Below, piece after piece: positions 1 through 12,632 of a stretch of DNA of 64,000 bases (positions are counted from its first letter, which is position 1; each line of letters begins with the position of its first letter). Where the stretch lies: contig NC_087071.1 of NCBI RefSeq assembly GCF_963678635.1, positions 5,409,624 through 5,473,623 of the forward strand, given 5' to 3'. A program made the translations under genes and the position numbers. The notes under the pieces were generated by a model. That model worked only from the letters and a program-made list of their open reading frames with translations, searched no databases and was not told the DNA's origin. This DNA is from Symsagittifera roscoffensis. Its lineage: Eukaryota > Xenacoelomorpha > Acoela > Convolutidae.

Positions 1-1072
1 CATAAACTCATGAACAATTTTCCCAAAATTCAAAATAAGAATTTTAGAGGGAAAACTTTCATTTCAACGACCGTTTTCTGATCCAAATCAAATTTAGCGT
101 CAAAAAACACCTTTTCACTAAGAAACTTCTGAACCTGTGTTTTGTATATTCTTCTGAGCAAAAAGATACTATTTTTTTAAATCATCATTTAATAAATTCA
201 TTTCTATAATCGTTGGAAATCTATAGAAAACATACTGATTATCAAAAGTCTTCAAAAAATGGCTTGAACACACGGTACTGCAGGAGCGTATTCAAGACCA
301 ATAATTCAGGGAACTTATAAGATGATAGCAATGAAAAACATTTCAATAAATTGATTTTTTAATGAAAAGTTTTATTTAGCAAATGCATTTCGATTCAAAA
401 CTCCATCAGGTTTTCTTTTACTGCAAACTAACACAACCGTTTCACTGAAGAATTCTACCTTCCAGTTGTTACTGCATATAACCGATTTTTGGATTCTTTT
501 CCACTGAGAGTTTCAAGACAATTTGAAATCGAGTGTAAACTTTATTTCTTGTATGAATTTCTATGTTTCATTGTTTGTTGTTTTTTGAAAAGTTTCAATG
601 ATTTCAGTTTTTGGTTGGTTACATCAACTCAAGACGCTTGCTAGATAAGGGAAAAAACTATGTTGTGTATCTCAAAGTGAGATCATTTATTTTTTTAAAA
701 TTTCGAATGATTTCTATCAAAAATATAGATGGTTTACATGAAAAACTAAACCAATTAACCACACATTTTTTCCTCAAAAATGTGTTTAATTAAAAAAAAT
801 TGCCTGAAAATTTCCGAGTTCTTCGTTTAATTTTAGTTAAATCATCAAACGATAATAAAAATTCTGATTATTTACATAGACATACCGATACAAGATGGTT
901 TTTACGTTGAATTTTTTAAAAGCTATCACTTATTATCTGAAATGAAGCAAAGTCACCCCAAACTCATGAAACTAAACAATTTTGTTTGTCGAAAAATTTT
1001 TTTTTTGTTTTCTACTTGATCTAACGTCTTCCAATTGAATCCATTTTGAACAAAACTTTACTCAAAAAATTG

Positions 1073-1139
<67 letters not shown>

Positions 1140-1400
1140 TGGTTTCTGCTTGATCTAACGTCTTCCAATTGAATCCATTTTGAACAAAACTTTACTCAAA
1201 AAATTGATTTATATATATATAACTGTATCAATTTAAACATCGTTTGCTATAACGAAACAAAGTTTGTACCAGAGACACATTTTGCTATGATGCTTCAGTA
1301 AAAAAATTTTTGATCCAGATAACTGTATGTTCTTGTTTTAACACTAATTTTTTGATTTTTAAAGTGTAAATCTAGTTCTTACTTAAGTAATAGTTCATAT
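1..1400. repeat. Dispersed repeat fragment related to 33.7-34.95 kb
   Basis: Several stretches match the large repeat at 31.3-37.6 kb in the same orientation. The segment near 616-655 (around the words 'catcaactc' and 'cttgctagataaggg') matches 34390-34430. The segment 1139-1330, containing 'tggtttctgcttgatctaa', matches 34710-34890, and 90-150 matches 33770-33830. A shorter version of the 1139-1200 block also occurs just before the TA repeat at about 1006-1080, so this block is locally duplicated around the microsatellite. There are no convincing exons. The short open frame at 611-793 lies inside the repeat, starts at GTG and is not taken as a gene. Confidence 0.6.
1075..1134. repeat. (TA)n microsatellite
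   Basis: An uninterrupted alternating TA tract of about 60 bp. It is flanked on both sides by the same roughly 70-bp sequence (ending 'ctcaaaaaattgattta' on the left, recurring at about 1150-1212), as expected if slippage or a small duplication is centred on the tract. Confidence 0.95.
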
Positions 1401-1554
1401 GCATATTGAAGTGATTTGACACCTATTTTTTTGCACTACTTTCCATCAATGTTTAAGTTGATGCTCAGAAAACAAATAGTTTACTCAAAAGCAAACTAAT
1501 TTAATTGAACAAAGTTTTTCTACTGATGCATACTAGTACAATAGTAGTAGGAGA

Positions 1555-2830
1555 GTGAGCAGAGGAGGGGTGGAGGTCATGGGTGGAAGGTACAGTCCCC
1601 CCCCCCCCAGCTTTAAGATAAGAAAGTTTTTTTTCGGGGTCGCTGGCTAAGTATTAAGATAGAAAATAGGTTTCCTATGTTTTAAGATAGCTAATAGGTT
1701 TCCTAACGTATTAAAGTACGGAATGGTAGCGTTTCAGTGTAATGGTGGGAGAATGGTAAGAGAAACGGTATTTTTTATTATCTTTCGCAACAAATTCTGC
1801 CACCTCAAGTAATTAGTTAGTATTAAAAGTAGATTGTTTAAAAAAGGTACATGTTTTTTGGTTCATGGTAAATCAATGGTAGGTTGTGCAAAAATTTGGA
1901 TTTTTCATCAAAAAAGTTTTAAAAAAAGGTCAAAACTGCTCGAAACACGATAAGATTTGCTATAATTTGACTGAATAATTGTTTTATTAGATTATCCTAA
2001 TTTTCAAAACAGTATTCTTTTTACCTGAAACTATGCTGAAACCTAACTGAAACGCAACTGAAATTTCCGATTCGTCTAATCAAAGATATTTCCGGAAAAA
2101 AAAACAATTTTGGGTAAATTTCCGGAAAAGTCGTAAAAAATTGAATTCTGTTACGTGCAAGGCATCACTTTGGATTCAGCATCAGTGCAAAACTTATCTT
2201 GTTTACGCTCTAAACCTGTTTTTCTTCTAAGTTTCTGTGCTAGAGGGTGTCTATCTTCTAAACAACATCAGTTCACAAATGAATTTTAATATTATTTTTC
2301 AAATGATGTTGAAAATTTCGACCACAAACACATGTTTTATCCAAGTTTTTATCACAATTATTAGCCTAGGTTCGTATATGAAACTGTTTGGAGGAATTTC
2401 CTATGTCAAATTTAAAAAACTTATCTGCTTCTTATCAAAATTGGTGGATTTAAACTTGTTTCTATTAATCTGAAGTTGTTCTACATATTCATTAGTTCTA
2501 GTCCTCAGTGAGCCTTGATTTTTCTCAAAACTATATCTACAGAAACTTCTACTTTTTTGTCGACAAATTTTGTTCTTGGTTTCTGCTTGTTCTGACGTCT
2601 TCCAATTGAACCTTTGATTAAAAATTTATCTCAAATTGATTTTAATATGTAAAACTGCATCATTTGAAACATCGTTTGTTATAACGAAACAAAGTTTGTA
2701 CCAGAAACACACCTTGCTAAGATGCTTGAGTAAAAAGCAATTCTGATGCAGATAATTGTATGGTCTCGATTAACACTACGCTTCTAATTTCGAAGTCAAT
2801 ATCTGGTTCACAGTTAGGCAACTTTTTCCT
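1555..2830 (+). repeat. Third copy (C) of the large dispersed repeat
   Basis: Starts near a poly-C tract (about 1598-1609) and then follows the order of the 31.3-33.3 kb copy: the 'aggtttccta' lines, 'ggttcatggtaa', 'cacgataag' at about 1946, 'aactgaaacgcaactgaaa' at about 2047, 'tgttacg' at about 2149, and 'ttatccaagtttttatc' at about 2338. It then jumps to the 'tggtttctgcttg' block at about 2578-2830, which in the other copy lies about 1.4 kb further on, so this copy has an internal deletion. The open frame at 2237-2473 is inside the repeat and is not supported as a gene. Confidence 0.7.
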
Positions 2831-4800
2831 GAAAAAATTTAATGTCAAACAAAATTATCCAAATTTTCATTTTTTCTAATTCAGTTATCAATAATCGAGA
2901 AAAAAATCAAAATTTTTGGTAAACAAACTTGATATTATGTATTATGACACTATGCTGCGAATTTTGGTGGAAAACGCAACCGATCTATTTTGATTGGATT
3001 CAACTTTTGGGACAGATATCTGGTTCATCTCAATTTTTTTTTCAGGTTGGTTTAATGAACTGAACCGAATAGAGTTCCCAATAAATTGAAATATTTACTT
3101 TTTAGCTGTTTTTTATCACCAGCCTAAAGTATGGTTTTAATTTCCAAAGATTTTAATTTATTTTAGTTCATTCAAAAAAAGTATTCAACACTTCGGTAAA
3201 ATTGATCTTCAAATTGTGACTTTTAAATTTTTATAGAGTAATATTTTTGTTCAATTGAATTTATTATAATCACAACATTGAATGAGTATCTTTGATTTGA
3301 TTTCAAAACAAAAAAAAAACAGTTAAATATATGAAGCCGCCAAATTTTTTCGTCAACCTCATCGCCTAAATTAAGCTGGTATTCTGAATCGTTAATTTTT
3401 TAGTGAATTTTCTTTGATAAGTATATTCAGAAAACTCTAAGAAGTATTGTATAAGGTCTTACTAACAAATGTGGCAGTCAATATATAGATTTTAACTCTT
3501 AGAAGATTCTAGAAGTTAATGAGTAATGACGTCATTTTCTCTGGTGGAAACATTTTACAACTTTCACTGTTCTATAAACGTTGAAGTGTATGGACGTCAT
3601 TTTCTTTGGTGGAATTAGAGTTTTCATTAACTAAATAACTCAAAAGACACCTTTTTAGTTCTGTCGATCAGCTGTTTTTCAAAAAACTTTTCGATTGATA
3701 ATTGAATATTTGTTATAAGAATCTTGTGAAAAATATTTTTGTTCCAGCTTGAACGTTTTTAAATCTATCTAGTTTTTAACGCGTATGCAAAAGCTTCTCA
3801 AAAAATTTCGCAAGATAGGGAATTTCAGTTGATTTTCTCACAGGTACACAAATTTATCTTTAATTTGTCTACAAGATGCGCAAATTGTTTTGAAGTTTAT
3901 AACAAAAGTGTTTAAAAATTAAAAAAAAATTTTGGCGAAATGTAAAAACTGTTTTCACAAGTGAGTAAAAAAATCTAATAATTTTTATTGGGTGAATTCC
4001 ATGTTTTCTCTTGGCTTTTTCCAAATTTATGCAAAAAACTCAACTTTATTTTTTAAATGGAAATGCGAAAAACGCAAAAATTTATTTTAAGAAACATGTT
4101 GACTTTTTGCTTAGAAATTTTTTATTGCTGACTAGGTCCACTAATCTCTTTGTGATTACATTGGTTTTCTATTGCAATTTGTACACTGTTTTTTGATCAA
4201 CAAAGATCAAATACAATTAGTTTGATCAACAGAGATGCAAAATTTAGTATCTAATTGATTAGTTTTTGAACAAAAAAATCGAAAAATAAAAACTATTAAC
4301 ACTGCAAGAAAAACTAACAAACTTTGATGACAAAATGCTAAACGTTTTTCAGTTTTTGTGACCAATTGCGAAAAAGGTTTATTTTTTTTTGCCCAGATTC
4401 GAAAAAAAAGTGTTAAGCTTTCTTCTTCAAAATGCTAAAGGTGAAAAATGCTAAACGTTATTGAAAATTTTTGAAAAGATTTGAAAAGTGTTATTAGTTT
4501 TTTGACAAGATGAAAAGGAAGCTTTTACAAGTGCACCTTTACTTGTCTGCAAGTAATCAAGTGGTTTCTTTCAAAATGTGTAAAATTAATCAATTTTCCT
4601 AATTTGCGTGCAAACTCGAAGCGCTAAATAAATTGTATTACAATGTTTTTGAATGGTTTGCCCTGAGTTTCTCATCTTTTCTCATATTACAAAATGTTTT
4701 GATTAAACTAATTATTTACACAGAATGAAATAAAAATCAAACATCCAATAACTACGAATAAATTTATCAAAGCGTTCTATAATTTTAATCTATAGAACGC
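2831..4800. other. AT-rich stretch without recognisable gene
   Basis: No exon, RNA gene or complete element seen. Two short related lines, each containing 'gacgtcattttct', occur about 70 bp apart at 3527 and 3594. The open frame 4011-4196 has AT-biased composition and no coding-like features. Part of this stretch may still belong to the neighbouring repeat copies. Confidence 0.5.
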
Positions 4801-4819
4801 AGAGCTGGACCAGAGTGTA

Positions 4820-5160
4820 GTGGTTGTTGTGGAGTTTGAGACAACATTGCTTCTGAGAAGCCCTCATCTTTATCGTTGTAATAGGTTTTTTCGCTCATCT
4901 TGCTTCCTCCCAAAGAAAGAGGGGGTCAACGACTGGTTGAGCCACAAAAAAAGAGTCAGGAATTTTGGCGTAGTTGTTTTCCACATGTTCAGCCACTTCC
5001 TACATCATTTAGATTTCTCCAAGTTGGTTCTCTTTGATGGGTATTTGCGTCGTATTATTTTCGCTGAAATCCCTGCGCATCACTTCCACCATGTGTTAGG
5101 CTTGTTTGGTATGTCCATTCGGGCCAGAAACTTTCCAGACTATATTTCTCGCACTTGTAT
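4820..5160 (-). pseudogene. Decayed coding relic, family shared with 37150-37500
   Basis: Translated on the minus strand, this gives broken stretches that align in order with plus-strand translations at 37150-37500. Shared pieces are an 'LARMD'/'LAQMD' start, 'MRRDFSE'/'MRKDFSE', 'AEHVENNY'/'AEQVGMDY', 'KIPDS'/'EVPDS', '(V/M)AQ' and 'LFLWE'/'VFLWK'. Frameshifts and stops interrupt it, so it is a relic of a once-translated gene inside the dispersed element. I do not recognise the protein family. The plus-strand open frame over the same bases is longer (137 codons) but starts at GTG and has no homologue in the sister copy, so it is a shadow. Confidence 0.55.
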
Positions 5161-5240
5161 TTGTTCTAGATCAAGCGACAATTCTGCAGAATTCATAAGT
5201 TTGCTGTTTTGCGCAGAAAAAAAAATATTTTAAGCAATAA

Positions 5241-6714
5241 GTTGAGTAAAAGATTCAGAGCAAAGGCAAGTCTGAGTTAGTGCTGAGAGAGAAGATAGTT
5301 CACGATAGTCAAGTTGAATTTAAAACGTTTAGAACTGAATGAGGATGTAGGTGACGGTAATTAAGTTGGAAACAAAACGATTTTGGTTAAGAGTGAGGGT
5401 ACCTTCCATTCGAATGTATGAGTTTAACCAATCAGAATTGATTTTCCAATTGTGGTGTTAGTCGTGTCGAGCTAGATTTCAGCTTCTTTTTATGGATTTC
5501 TTATATAAAAGTCTTGTCTAATTGAAAAGCAAAATTTCTTTTTAGGTGCTTTTTACAAGTTTTCGTTTCGAATTCCAAAAAACTTCTGTTTTTGTTGTGA
5601 TTGTCGTAAGCAAAAAGAGGACACTTTAAGAGACTTATACTTTCCAAATAAGTAAAAATATACACAGAAGCAATCGCAAAAATAAGGGGCCAAAATTTGT
5701 TTGCTCTAATTGAAAGAAAAATTGCCAATATAATAAACATAGTATACAAGTAGCATTTCTACAATCTGGTTTCATTAAGTTTAATGAGTTTTTTGCATGT
5801 TATCAATGAGAATTGCAGATTTTTCAGTATATAGTCAGTTTTTTTGATTTTGATTTAAAATTGAGAGGAAAGTACAAAGATGATGATTTTTCAAAGCAAG
5901 TCTCCGGAAATCTGATTCCAAACTTGATTAAGCGGGCTTTTGATCATGCAGGTTTTTTAAAGAAATGAACGATTAAAAAAAATGCTGGGGAGTTTTCACA
6001 AATTTGGATATCGGCTGAGGAATGAAAAGAATCTTTGATATATTGACGTTTCTTTGATTTACTTCAAGTTTACTAAAATTAAGGAAAATTTTTTTTGTCA
6101 GTTGTAATTCAACCGTAAGTTTGAAGCTTTGATCCGCAATATGTGGATCAAAGGTAACCTCTTTAATTGAATAAGTTTCCCTAAATAAATCTCTCTAAAC
6201 TCTATTCTGGGCAACAAAAAATAAAAGTCCAAAAATTTTTTTAAAAAGTAAGCTTCAACGTCTGTTTCATCAAATAGAATTTCAAATGGAGTTTATTTTT
6301 CCAGTAGAGTTACTCGAGGAAAATCACTTCGAATGTTTTTTATTAGACATTTTTTCAAAAATTGATTAAGCTTTTTAAGAATTAACAAACAGTTCTATTT
6401 TAGAAAAGGTGGTAACAAACAATGTTATCAAAACAATACTCAGATCTGATTGGCTGATATCAAAATTTATGATATTTCAGCAATCCCTGAAGCTCCATTC
6501 TGAATGGTTGATGTTTATTTCACCAAAAAGGAAAAAATCCATTCTGATATTCCCAAACGTTGACAGACATTTGGTCAAGAAGCATGCTTAATTGTTGTTT
6601 TAATTTTGTTCATTTTTTAGGACTATTGAAAATTAGTTTAAATCTCCCACTCATATTTTTGTGGTCTCTCAATCTCCCATATGTTCTCATGTTCTTTCAT
6701 TAATAAACAAAACG
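5241..6714. other. Interior of copy A between the two coding relics
   Basis: AT-rich, with scattered similarity on the minus strand to 35.7-37.1 kb, for example 'ctgattggctgatatcaaaa' at about 6447 against related words on the minus strand near 35.95 kb. The open frames at 5501-5749 (minus) and 6409-6591 (plus) have no coding signal I can support. Confidence 0.45.
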
Positions 6715-6955
6715 CCGTCGCTTCATAGAAAACAAAATTGCTTGTTTTGTATATGGCAGAGACTATACACGTAAAGATGCGTCTTGACATTGTAAGACCC
6801 GTGGAGTTTTAAAGTGTCCAAAAGGTAGTTTTCATTCACATAGTAGCGAAGAACCATTTATTCATACCACAAAGAAGCTTTTTTGTCAAAATCTTATTCT
6901 TCATCGTGATGGAAAGCACACTCAGCAGTCTCCAAACACAAACTACGCGACAAGG
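6715..6955 (+). pseudogene. Zinc-finger-like exon relic in copy A
   Basis: In one plus frame this reads 'ENKIACFVYGRDYTRKDAS', a stop, then 'CKTRGVLKCPKGSF', later 'FIHTTKKLFCQN' and 'GKHTQQSPNTNYATR', followed by a stop overlapping a GTAAAA donor-like site at 6955. The sister relic at 35478-35712 (minus) has the same order with a better preserved CPKC...H...C core, so this is the eroded partner: its second core cysteine is glycine (CPKG). The ancestral segment looks like a C2H2/C2HC-type finger that would bind DNA or RNA; that function is inference from the cysteine/histidine spacing. It is not expected to make protein now. Confidence 0.6.
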
Positions 6956-8815
6956 TAAAAATGAAAACATACAAACTCAAACATAGGAAATTTTAGTATA
7001 AAAATTTTCACTGAGACTGAGAAAATCTAAAAATGCATTTATAATGTTGCATTTGTTCAAAGATTCTGATTGATAAAAATATTAGCAAGAAACGGGTTCA
7101 ATTTATTGTGAAATTATCAACTGATTTTTTTGCTAGCTATTATTTCAAAAATTTCAATGTTTAGAGTCTTTTGATTGTAACCATGGAGCAAGCAGGTAAG
7201 ATGTAGGTTATGTATCAAAAATCTTAGAGAGACAACTGACTTAGAGAAGATAAATATTTGGATATTTACGTTGGATATTGAACTTTTCCTGAAAAAAAAA
7301 TAAATCAAGTTTGAACTAGTTATCCACTTCGAAATTAGAATTTTACAGTTCAAAGAAAAACTTACAGTTGTCAGGATCTGAAGTTTTTTTACTGAAGCAA
7401 AGTTTGCTTCGGAATAGTTTACAATCTTTAAAATTAAAAAAGTTTACTTATAAAACCCATTATTTGAGTAAGTTTTTGCAGAAATAAAAAAAGAGTTAGC
7501 TTTGAATTTGCAGGAAAAAAATAATTAAACTCATTTTAATCATTTGTGATTTCGAGAAAAATGTTACTGATGTTAGGTTAAGAAAAATAGTCTTAGAAAG
7601 AGTCCAAGGTCAAAACTCTCAATTATAGATATCGTTAGATTTCTAACGGTTATTTTTTTCCTATTGTCTTGAGTTGAGTGAAACTATGGAAAGCTTAACG
7701 TTTCCAGGCAGATTTCCTCTAAAACTGACTTGAAGGTGTAAATGATCGGTTAGTTGCTACAATTATTCCATTATTTTTTTAAGTGTTAAATTCTATGCAA
7801 GAACATTTCTGTTGGAGGAAAGTAAATAAAGCAGTAACCAAGAACCTGCGTTCAAGAAAAATTTTTACATCCACCAACTTTGTTAAGAAAGTTTTTGAAA
7901 ATGACATCCTCCAAATCAGTTTCAAATACAAACCCAGAATGATAATTGCGATAAAAACTTGGATAAAACTTGTGTTTATCTTAATTTAGCAGAAAAATGA
8001 ACTTTTCTCAGAAATCACAGTTCTCTTTTTTGATTTCGAATACGATATATTGGTTTTAAATTTGTGTCTTACGATTAAATTTTTTCTAATCTTTGTTAAA
8101 AAGTCAAGTTAGAATCGAATCATGGAAATTTTCAACATCATTTCGAAACTAATATTCAAAATAAATTTTTGAACTGATGTTGTTTACAACATAGATATAT
8201 TCTAGGACAAAAATTCAGTAGCAAAACAGATTAGGAGCGTAAGAGACAAATTCTGGATAGACGCTGAGTCTAATTTGATGACTCGTACGTAACAGATTTC
8301 AAATTTTGACCAATTTTCTGAATTTCTGGAAGTTTTAGCTGCGTTTCAGTTGGGTTTCAGCATAGTTTCAGATAGATAGATTACTGTTTCAAAAATTAAG
8401 ATCATTAATATTAAAATAGTTATTCCAAATTATATCAAATCCTATCGTGTTCCGAAGTTTTTTGAAAAAATTTTCAAATTAATAGATTAAAAAAAGAACA
8501 AATTTTTGCACATGTTACCCTTGACTTACCATGAACCAAAAATATAATATCTTTATTACACAATCTACCCGTTATACTCACCAAGTACATAGCGCGCGTC
8601 GAGGATTTTGCAATTTTTTTAAAACCGTTTCCCTTACCATTCTCTTAGTATCACACTAAAACCTTACCATTCCCAATCTTAATATATTGGATACCTATTT
8701 CCTATCTTAACACATAGGAAACCTATTCCCTATCTTGATACATAACCAGCGGTGCAGGAAACCTATTCCCTAAATTAAAACATGGGGTACCGTCGGTGCC
8801 CTCCCCCCTGGGGGT

Positions 8816-9040
8816 TATTTTCAAGAAACTTTCATTTGTGACATTCATTATTCTGATTGCAGCAAAATCAATGAACAACTGTTAACTTTCTGCTACTATA
8901 TTACACAAAAAAACAGCTTCTGTCGCTGCCGTAAATTTCATCTTATGCTGGGAGTTAATTTTACCAATTGATCGTTTTTCCCCTGTTTTTGCTCCAACTA
9001 AGCTTATCTTTATTTTTGCTCCTCCTGGAGTTTAATTCAG
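8816..9040. other. Between copy A and the receptor exons
   Basis: A pyrimidine-rich stretch leads into a good splice acceptor, 'tttaattcag', ending at 9040. An open frame continues upstream of the acceptor to 8959 and encodes a leucine-rich hydrophobic run. The first exon could therefore start earlier, but no in-frame ATG was found. Confidence 0.4.
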
Positions 9041-9124
9041 TCGTATGGCGTTTTTTGTACGCACTGATAGTCAATTATTTAAGAAATCAAATTACGATCG
9101 AGGACTTAATGATCTTAGTTTACT
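9041..9124 (+). CDS. Receptor exon: TM1 end, loop 1, TM2 start
   Basis: Bounded by acceptor 'tttaattcag' and donor 'GTGAGG', 84 nt. It starts with two bases of a split codon and ends with one. Translation gives 'VWRFLYALIVNYLRNQ' and 'ITIEDLMILVY', which resembles the TM1-loop-TM2 region of receptors. To join in frame, the next exon must use the second AG of 'ttttcagag' (start 9746); use of the first AG would create a stop at the joint. Confidence 0.4.
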
Positions 9125-9745
9125 GTGAGGGCAAAATAGCTTTTCACTTACCTTTTTATATAATTTTATATGTCTACATTTATAAGTGTTTATTTTATAT
9201 TTCGGGCTTAGTTTAGTTTAATTTTAACTCGTTAAAACCCCAGTTTTTTGAGAATTTTTATTTATGAAGGAGTTTTGTTGCATTTAACGCTGATTCTTAA
9301 TTTGCATCGATAGCCATTGAATCTGAAATTCTTTTTTGTACATGAAATACTTACAATTTTGATCATTGAATCAGCGTTGGCTAAAGTACCCATTAGAAAG
9401 CGCTGATTTAGACACGAAGTATGCTCCATGTTTGTCAATTTTGATTTCGCGCCACAGATCGTTTTCTTAGATTGTTTTACACACAATGAACTTTCAATTG
9501 TTCTTATTCGTTTCTCGTTAGTCTCAAAATTAGCGTTTAGCTTACCCAAGGTTAAATTGGCAATACTCAGTCGTTGATTCATTTTTGTAATTCATTGTTT
9601 TTACAGACTTGGCGATAGTCATCTATGAGAGATCTACCCGGGGTTGAAGTGATTATTTAGATTTGAAGAAAAGTTTTTCGGAATTTCTTTGATTATATGT
9701 TCTAAATCATATTTACGTTTCAATTGCTTGTGTTTCTTTTCAGAG

Positions 9746-9805
9746 CCGTAATCGCTGACTTCCCGAAGTGGCAATTTATCTGTGAAAAAATTCATCGGGT
9801 CGTTT
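9746..9805 (+). CDS. Receptor exon: TM2 end and extracellular loop 1
   Basis: Follows a strong acceptor tract (tttcttttcag) at 9733-9743. It reads VIADFPKWQFICEKIHR before a stop at 9816. Tryptophan and cysteine in this position are typical of the loop before TM3. The donor is unclear: 'GTCGTT' at 9805 is weak, and 'GTGAAA' at 9782 would give a shorter exon that joins the next exon in phase. Confidence 0.4.
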
Positions 9806-11034
9806 TAATTTTTTGTTGAGGATTTGAATCAAAAGTTAAAGATTAAATGATAATTAGCATAGATGGAAGATGTATTCAGCATAAGTTTCAAAAAAAGTTA
9901 TTTTTCTTGTTTTCCAATCTTTCTATTGAATGATCATTGAATTGCAATACACAACAGACAGCAAGCGCGTAGAGTTTGACAGCATTGAGTTTTCCTCACA
10001 CAAATGTTCAAACTTCTGCAAGGTCATACTTCACCCTTATTTACATTAGCTCAATTCACCCTTCAGCATGGGGATGATTTGTCAAAAAACACTTTTTTCC
10101 CAATCAACTTTCAACTGAACTAACTTTTAAGATTCTGAAAAACAGAAAAAAAGCAAAACAAAAATATTGAAAAACTTTGCACGGTTTTCTGAAGTTCTAA
10201 GTTTTTTGTTTCGCACTCAGCCCTCAAAAATGTTAGATATGGCTTGCCAAGGCTTCTTCTACAATTTTTTCACGATTGATAAGCTGAAAATTGATGTCAT
10301 GATAGATTACTTAAAACCTGTTCTGTTTTTGAGCAGAACAAGCGTCCAAGCCCAAACCCCTAAATTCACTACTCTCAATTAAGTTGTCCAAATTTTTCAA
10401 ATTTTGACTCGAAATGACATTCGCTGAAATAACTCAGGTTGAAACAAATTCATTTTTGGACGGCGCAAAGCAATACTTACCTAATAATTCATTTTTTGTT
10501 GTTTGAAAATAAAATTGGCATTTTGAAGAGATAAAACAGTTCTAGGTTGTACGTTTTGAAGCTCATGTTCAAAAAATCAATGAAAGAATGATCCCAAACT
10601 AATTGAGTCATTTTTGATAATCTGAATGCAAATCTAAACAAAAAAAATCGTTTTTGGCTGAATTTTTCGATTCCATTATAGCCATTTTAATAGGACTTTA
10701 AGCAAAAATTTTCAATTTCGCTGGCGCTTTTTGGCCTCAAATTTCCAGAATCTGAAGAAACTGCCTGAGCTGTATTCTTTTTTACTATTTTTCACTTTTT
10801 TCACTGTTATTCACATTTCTCACCGTTATTCTCATAATTTTCCTTGTTTTTCAAATATTCAAGTTCAGAAGCTCCAAAAGATTGACCCTAAATAAAAGAA
10901 TGATCCTAAATCTTTTGCCCGAAAAATCAAACTTCTGGATTCTAGAATGTCAGAAGTTTATGTAAGCTAAGTTAAGATGCCAAAAAATTTTTAAAACTAA
11001 ATATTTTCAAATTGCGAAAACGATCCCAAAACAG

Positions 11035-11172
11035 GGGAGACAGCGTAAATGTCGCATACGATGTAAATCAACTAGAAAGAACTACCAAAATTACTACAGC
11101 GCTCTGGTATGTGACAGATGTTTTTACCTATTGGCCTCAAGCTATCATGCTTTTATCCTTTGCAGTGGAGAG
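11035..11172 (+). CDS. Receptor exon: TM3 ending in the ER of 'ERY'
   Basis: 46 codons are open up to donor 'GTAAGC' at 11173. Residues include 'DVNQLERTTKITT', then the TM3 helix 'ALWYVTDVFTYW' and 'PQAIMLLSFAVE', with AG as the first two bases of the arginine codon. The acceptor before it (aaaacag at 11034) is weak for a nematode, so the 5' edge may lie a few bases away. The next exon begins with the G that completes AGG (Arg) and TAT (Tyr), so the join reproduces the conserved motif exactly across 1,460 bp, which is strong evidence for real splicing. Confidence 0.65.
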
Positions 11173-11303
11173 GTAAGCTTGGAATGTTTATCAGTGAAAA
11201 TAACAGCTTCGCAGTTAATTATGTTTTTGAATGCTTACCCTGAAAATGAATCTTCCCTATTTGCAGTTTTTTGGATTTTTTTTTGTTTTGGAATGTTTGT
11301 CAA

Positions 11304-12273
11304 CCCGGCTCGACAATAAATGGTTATTATACATTTTTCATATTTCAAAAAAAAGCTTATCATACTCTTTCACACCATTTCATAGAGTAAAAGTGTATGT
11401 ATGAAAATTAAAAAAAAGCATTTTTTCCGTATACGAAATTGTATGATAAGCATTTTTCCATACTATGATATTGTATGACAAGCATTTTTTTCATGATTGA
11501 AGATGCAAAAAATTTTCTTTCGAAATTTCGTGTTTCAACCGAAACACTAACCAAGAATTTTTGGACTTGAGAAAACCCAGAGTGTAACTGGCAGTTACCA
11601 CGAAGATAAACTTCATTTGGTGGTTTTAGCCGTTAAAGTTAATTTTTACATTTTTACATGGATATATATATCAAAAAAATACGTTTTCAATATGGCTAGA
11701 GAATTTTTAGTTTGAAATTATGATGACTGAAAAAAAATCCTTTTTTTTACAAATTTTTGATTTTGTTTTAGCAAAATTAAACAAAAGATAAAAATCACGT
11801 CTTGTGATTTTTGGATTTTGTGGGTAAGAAACTCATCATGGACTACGTTATAAATACAAAAATGTCAATCTTTGCATGCATTTTTTTTTCGTAAAATTAT
11901 TATTTTAACACAACAGCAAATTTGCAGCCAAAAAAGGGATAAAAAAATTTTTACCTCAAATTTTTATTTTTGCTTATGAAAAAATGCAAATCATACAATT
12001 TTCATTATGGAAAGTTTCTGATAAGCATTTTTCTGACCAAAGTTAAAATTATGTTTTGATTGTCAAAATGCCCTCCATCATAAATGTACTTAATTAAATC
12101 GATTAAAAGTTACCCAGACACATTTTTGGTGATTTTTGAAAAAAAAAATTCTATGACAAAATGACTATTTTATAATTTTTATCTTTGAAAACTGTATGAT
12201 AAGCATTTTTTCCATAAACTTCATACATGAATCTGTATGATAAGCAATTTTCTTCTATGGACGTCAACCCGGG
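11304..12273 (+). mobile_element. MITE-like element E1 inside the receptor intron
   Basis: The left end 'acccggctcgac' (about 11303) is a worn form of the 'acccgggttgac' end, and the right end 'gtcaacccggg' is at 12263-12273. The interior carries many copies of words such as 'gtatgataagcattttt' and the family core 'gactacgtta' at 11841 in plus orientation. No coding capacity. It lies wholly in the 11173-12632 intron of the receptor gene. Confidence 0.65.
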
Positions 12274-12632
12274 AAAACAAGCATTACTTTTGATGGAAAT
12301 TTGTGCCATTTTATATTCAATTTTTTTTTTCTGACTGGTTCTGATGGACAACTGTAGCTGATTTTGTCTAATAGGTTGTTCTGCTTTTTGTACGGGGTAA
12401 ATTTGCTCAGTGATCTGATTCATTTCAAAACTTTGAAAAAACTCAAAAATTACCTGCAACAATGGAGTGAGGAGAGCCTCTACATAGAAATTTACATTGT
12501 CTTTTCATAGCAAATGCGGTGAATGTTTCATAAAGAAACCTAAAACAAGGGAGAAGTCTGACTTTTAAGACAGTTTTTATAGCTAAACTAGTCTAACTGC
12601 TTTTTTTTTCTATCTGGTACAAAACTTTTCAG

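Larger units (their letters stand above)
4820..8815 (-). mobile_element. Large dispersed element, copy A (inverted, shortened)
   Basis: Read on the minus strand, this stretch follows the plus-strand order of the 31.29-37.64 kb copy: G-rich tract (8815), 'ggttcatggtaa' block, 'cacgatagg' line (about 8450), 'actgaaacgcagctaaaa' (about 8340), 'catcaaattagactca' (about 8270), 'ttatccaagtttttatcgc' (about 7965), 'aaatctgc...aagctttccata' (about 7700), 'cacaaatgattaaaa' (about 7540), the zinc-finger-like relic (6715-6955) and the second coding relic (4820-5160). It is about 4 kb against about 6.3 kb for the other copy, mainly because about 1.3 kb between the 'cacaaatgattaaaa' line and the finger relic is missing. 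Terminal repeats and target-site duplications were not resolved, so the element class is unknown. Confidence 0.65.

Noticed and set aside
4820-5233. 137-codon plus-strand open frame
   Set aside because: Starts at GTG, and the homologous copy at 37150 is coding-like only on the strand opposite to it. It is the shadow of a minus-strand relic.
9262-9582. Minus-strand frame of 106 codons with an internal GTAAGT...TTTCAG pair
   Set aside because: The implied intron is only 32 bp, the frame is partly made of internally repeated DNA, and no homologue is recognised. It also overlaps the receptor intron on the other strand.
10167-10382. 71-codon plus-strand open frame in the receptor intron
   Set aside because: No ATG at the start, no splice sites at its edges and AT-driven residues; probably chance.
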